A stretch of 7,574 nucleotides of DNA, taken from positions 1 through 7,574 of the forward strand of contig JBKEBQ010000038.1 of the NCBI GenBank assembly GCA_047973225.1, written 5' to 3'. Below are positions 6,490 to 7,574 of this stretch, in pieces; position 1 is the stretch's first letter; the number at the start of each line of letters is the position of its first letter. Both the position numbers and the translations under genes were made by a program. Below the pieces are notes generated by a model. The model saw only the letters and a program-made list of their open reading frames with translations. It searched no databases and was not told where the DNA came from. The DNA comes from JBKEBQ01 sp047973225 (GTDB lineage Bacteria; Bacillota_I; Bacilli_A; Erysipelotrichales; Erysipelotrichaceae).

Positions 6490-6526
6490 TTTTTTCACCT
6501 CGTATCATGATTCTTTTATTATTTAC

Positions 6527-6555
6527 ACTATAGCACTCATAAATATCAGCGTCAA
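6527..6555 (-). promoter_or_regulatory. Sigma-A-type promoter of the GRE operon
   Basis: On the minus strand TTGACG (6555-6550), a 17-bp spacer and TATAGT (6532-6527) match the consensus at five of six positions each. Transcription should start near 6520, leaving a leader of about 30 bases with the AGGTGA ribosome site. One copy of a 12-bp direct repeat (6537-6548) fills the spacer, the second lies upstream at 6595-6606. A factor bound in the spacer would block RNA polymerase. Confidence 0.85.
6537..6548. repeat. 12-bp direct repeat, copy 1, inside the GRE promoter spacer
   Basis: TCATAAATATCA lies wholly between the -35 and -10 boxes of the GRE promoter. An identical, same-orientation copy is at 6595-6606, 58 bp away. 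The flanking base pattern A-Y is also kept. Placement in the core promoter makes it a good repressor-operator candidate, most simply for the DeoR regulator of the same operon. Confidence 0.65.
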
Positions 6556-6572
6556 TTTTTTATTTCAAAATA

Positions 6573-6596
6573 ATTCTTTTTGATTCTTTTTGATTC
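6573..6596. repeat. 10-bp-phased tandem repeat upstream of the GRE promoter
   Basis: ATTCTTTTTG occurs twice in tandem (6573-6592), followed by ATTC (6593-6596), about 2.4 units. The 10-bp period puts each unit on the same face of the helix. It ends 17 bp upstream of the -35 box and runs into the second 12-bp repeat. It could be an array of regulator half-sites or an AT-rich, bent upstream element that helps RNA polymerase. Confidence 0.5.
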
Positions 6597-6606
6597 ATAA
6601 ATATCA
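6595..6606. repeat. 12-bp direct repeat, copy 2, upstream of the GRE promoter
   Basis: TCATAAATATCA again, identical to 6537-6548 and in the same orientation, about 40 bp upstream of the -35 box. The 58-bp spacing between copies is about 5.5 helical turns. Two distant identical sites could support cooperative binding or looping, as known for some DeoR-family repressors. Confidence 0.6.
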
Positions 6607-6628
6607 CTTGTCTACCTTTCTGAATTAT

Positions 6629-6667
6629 AAAAAAATAGCAATGTTTGTTAAAACTTGCTATTTTTTT
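6629..6667 (-). terminator. Rho-independent terminator after nanE, symmetric
   Basis: AAAAAAATAGCAA (6629-6641) and TTGCTATTTTTTT (6655-6667) are a perfect 13-bp inverted repeat, with an extra GTTT/AAAC pairing inside the loop. On the minus strand the hairpin ends in seven T, about 45 bases after the nanE stop. It separates the nanE operon from the GRE operon, which then needs its own promoter. The A/T symmetry lets it work on either strand. Confidence 0.85.
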
Positions 6668-6710
6668 ATTGTTTATTTGTATTTTAATAATTACTTCGTA
6701 TACATCCGTC

Positions 6711-7373
6711 TTATAAAACATCAACAAACGTTTTGGCAATTTGTTGGGGTCTTGTAATTGCACCACCTACAACAGCACTGTGAACGCCCAATTGCATAAT
6801 TTTTTTCAATTCTTCTGGCGTATTGATCTTCCCTTCCGCAATCAACGGTATCTTTAGCACTGGAAGTAGCCTTTTGACTAATGCAAAGTTTGGTCCAGCG
6901 ATGTTTTCACTATATGGCGTATATCCACAAAGCGTTGTCGATACGCAGTCAAATCCTATTCGTTGTGCTTCAAGACATTCTTCATAGGTACTGCAATCCG
7001 CCATTGCTAAAATTCCGTGTTCATGAATGTAATTAATTAAATCTTCGATTTTTTCTCCGTGTGGACGAGGGCGATTGGTCGCATCCAAAGCAATCATTTC
7101 ACATCCCGTCGTTAACAGTTCTTCCACTTCTTTTTTGGTTGCTGTAATATACACATCACTGTCTTGATAATTGCGCTTGACAATACCAATAACTGGTAAA
7201 TTTACAACCTTTTTGATTTCATCAATATCCTCTTTACCCTGTGCACGAATTCCAAAAGCACCTGCTTGTTGCGCAGCGAGTGCCATTCTTCCCATAATAA
7301 AAGGCGAGTGTAGCGGTTCTTCTTTCAGTGCTTGACAAGATATGACTAATTTTCCTTTAATTTTATCTAACAT
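6711..7373 (-). CDS. nanE: N-acetylmannosamine-6-phosphate 2-epimerase (NanE)
   Basis: This 220-residue cytoplasmic TIM-barrel enzyme (about 220-230 is usual) would convert N-acetylmannosamine-6-phosphate to N-acetylglucosamine-6-phosphate in sialic acid and ManNAc breakdown. Family motifs are in order: ISCQAL (11-16), GIRAQG (41-46), PVIGIVKR (60-67), ALDATNRPRP (95-104), MADCST (124-129), STTLCGYTPYS (145-155), IAEGKINTPE (178-187) and VVGGAITRP near the C-terminus. Lys66, Glu180, Arg43 and Asp126 fall at the positions I recall as catalytic or binding residues in Clostridium perfringens NanE. I chose ATG at 7373, preceded by AAGGAGT; an in-frame ATG at 7439 would overlap the upstream gene and adds non-family sequence. 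It lies 19 bases after a second NanE-type gene and is last in its operon. No nanA or nanK is visible, so a full sialic acid pathway cannot be claimed from this window. Confidence 0.93.
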   Translation of the reverse strand: MLDKIKGKLVISCQALKEEPLHSPFIMGRMALAAQQAGAFGIRAQGKEDIDEIKKVVNLPVIGIVKRNYQDSDVYITATKKEVEELLTTGCEMIALDATNRPRPHGEKIEDLINYIHEHGILAMADCSTYEECLEAQRIGFDCVSTTLCGYTPYSENIAGPNFALVKRLLPVLKIPLIAEGKINTPEELKKIMQLGVHSAVVGGAITRPQQIAKTFVDVL

Positions 7374-7392
7374 ATATGACTCCTTATACTGT

Positions 7393-7574
7393 TTAGTGTT
7401 TCGCTTTTTCTGCATCTCTCCAGTTATCTTGATATCCACTCAATAAATCGACGAAGCGTTTTGCGGTTAAGTGTGGTCTTGTAATTGCACTACCCACCAC
7501 CACACTGTGAGCTCCCAAAAAGATACATTTCATCGCGTCTTCTGGGGTATAAATATGTCCTTCCATCATCACGT
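7393..7574 (-). CDS. Second NanE-type epimerase, 3' end only (cut by window edge)
   Basis: The last 59 residues of a protein read from the window edge to a TAA at 7395-7393. It begins VMMEGHIYTPEDAM and continues LGAHSVVVGSAITRP, then AKRFVDLL, matching the C-terminal phosphate-binding part of NanE. By hand 25 of 44 aligned residues equal the adjacent nanE, and the glutamate equivalent to Glu180 is kept (MEGH). About 15 extra residues (YQDNWRDAEKAKH at the end) follow the barrel. The gene is intact as far as seen and lies 19 bases upstream of nanE in the same operon. It is either a duplicate NanE or a paralogue for a related 2-acylamino- or 2-hydroxy-hexose phosphate; the missing N-terminus would help decide. 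Confidence 0.85.
   Translation of the reverse strand, partial: VMMEGHIYTPEDAMKCIFLGAHSVVVGSAITRPHLTAKRFVDLLSGYQDNWRDAEKAKH

Noticed and set aside
6490..6498. GTG at 6498 as the GRE start, adding three residues
   Set aside because: The GTG is part of the AGGTGA ribosome site that is ideally spaced for the ATG at 6489.
6573..6606. Short repeats as a CRISPR array
   Set aside because: Units are only 10-12 bp with no spacers of regular length and no cas genes; regulatory repeats explain them better.
6560..6766. Open frame across the nanE terminator (minus strand)
   Set aside because: It runs from the 3' end of nanE through the terminator hairpin and the GRE control region, with low-complexity content and no start signal.
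7374..7439. ATG at 7439 as nanE start
   Set aside because: The added 22 residues overlap the upstream paralogue's reading frame and do not resemble NanE; the ATG at 7373 has AAGGAGT and gives the family N-terminus.

Overview
The window is AT-rich DNA with strong Shine-Dalgarno sites, sigma-A-type promoters and oligo-U hairpin terminators. It fits a low-GC Bacillota. Oxygen-sensitive glycyl radical chemistry next to amino-sugar genes points to an anaerobic or fermentative, possibly gut-associated species (Erysipelotrichia or Clostridia-like). That placement is inference, because no phylogenetic marker is present.

Layout, left to right. Positions 1-167 hold no gene, only two hairpin terminators. 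Positions 168-1786 (minus) are a two-gene operon: an AgaS-type amino-sugar-phosphate isomerase/deaminase, then a mannose-family PTS EIIA that resembles AgaF. Its promoter lies in a divergent spacer (1787-1930) with two perfect palindromes. Positions 1931-2458 (plus) encode an unknown four-helix membrane protein that starts at TTG and has its own terminator. Positions 2477-6489 (minus) are a second operon: a glycyl radical enzyme (GRE), its radical-SAM activase (8-nt overlap) and a DeoR-family regulator. A clear promoter, a 12-bp perfect direct repeat and a 10-bp-phased tandem repeat lie in front of it. Positions 6711-7574 (minus) are the end of a further operon with two tandem NanE-type epimerases; the first is cut by the window edge.

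The genes suggest a locus for phosphorylated amino sugars or related hexose derivatives. NanE converts ManNAc-6-P to GlcNAc-6-P, AgaS deaminates and isomerises an amino-sugar phosphate, EIIA belongs to a sugar-importing PTS, and DeoR proteins usually sense sugar phosphates. The unusual member is the GRE. It has the glycyl radical loop and a C-x-E pair, but its active-site motif reads GCGEF rather than the GCVEP I recall for characterised GRE eliminases, and it lacks the Cys-Cys pair of true pyruvate formate-lyase. E. coli YbiW and PflD, GREs long annotated as formate-lyases, were recently reported to open 1,5-anhydrohexitol 6-phosphates. A sugar-phosphate-cleaving GRE is therefore a reasonable but unproven hypothesis here. 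A 10-bp core of the repeat at the GRE promoter recurs at the agaS start site, so one regulator may control both operons.
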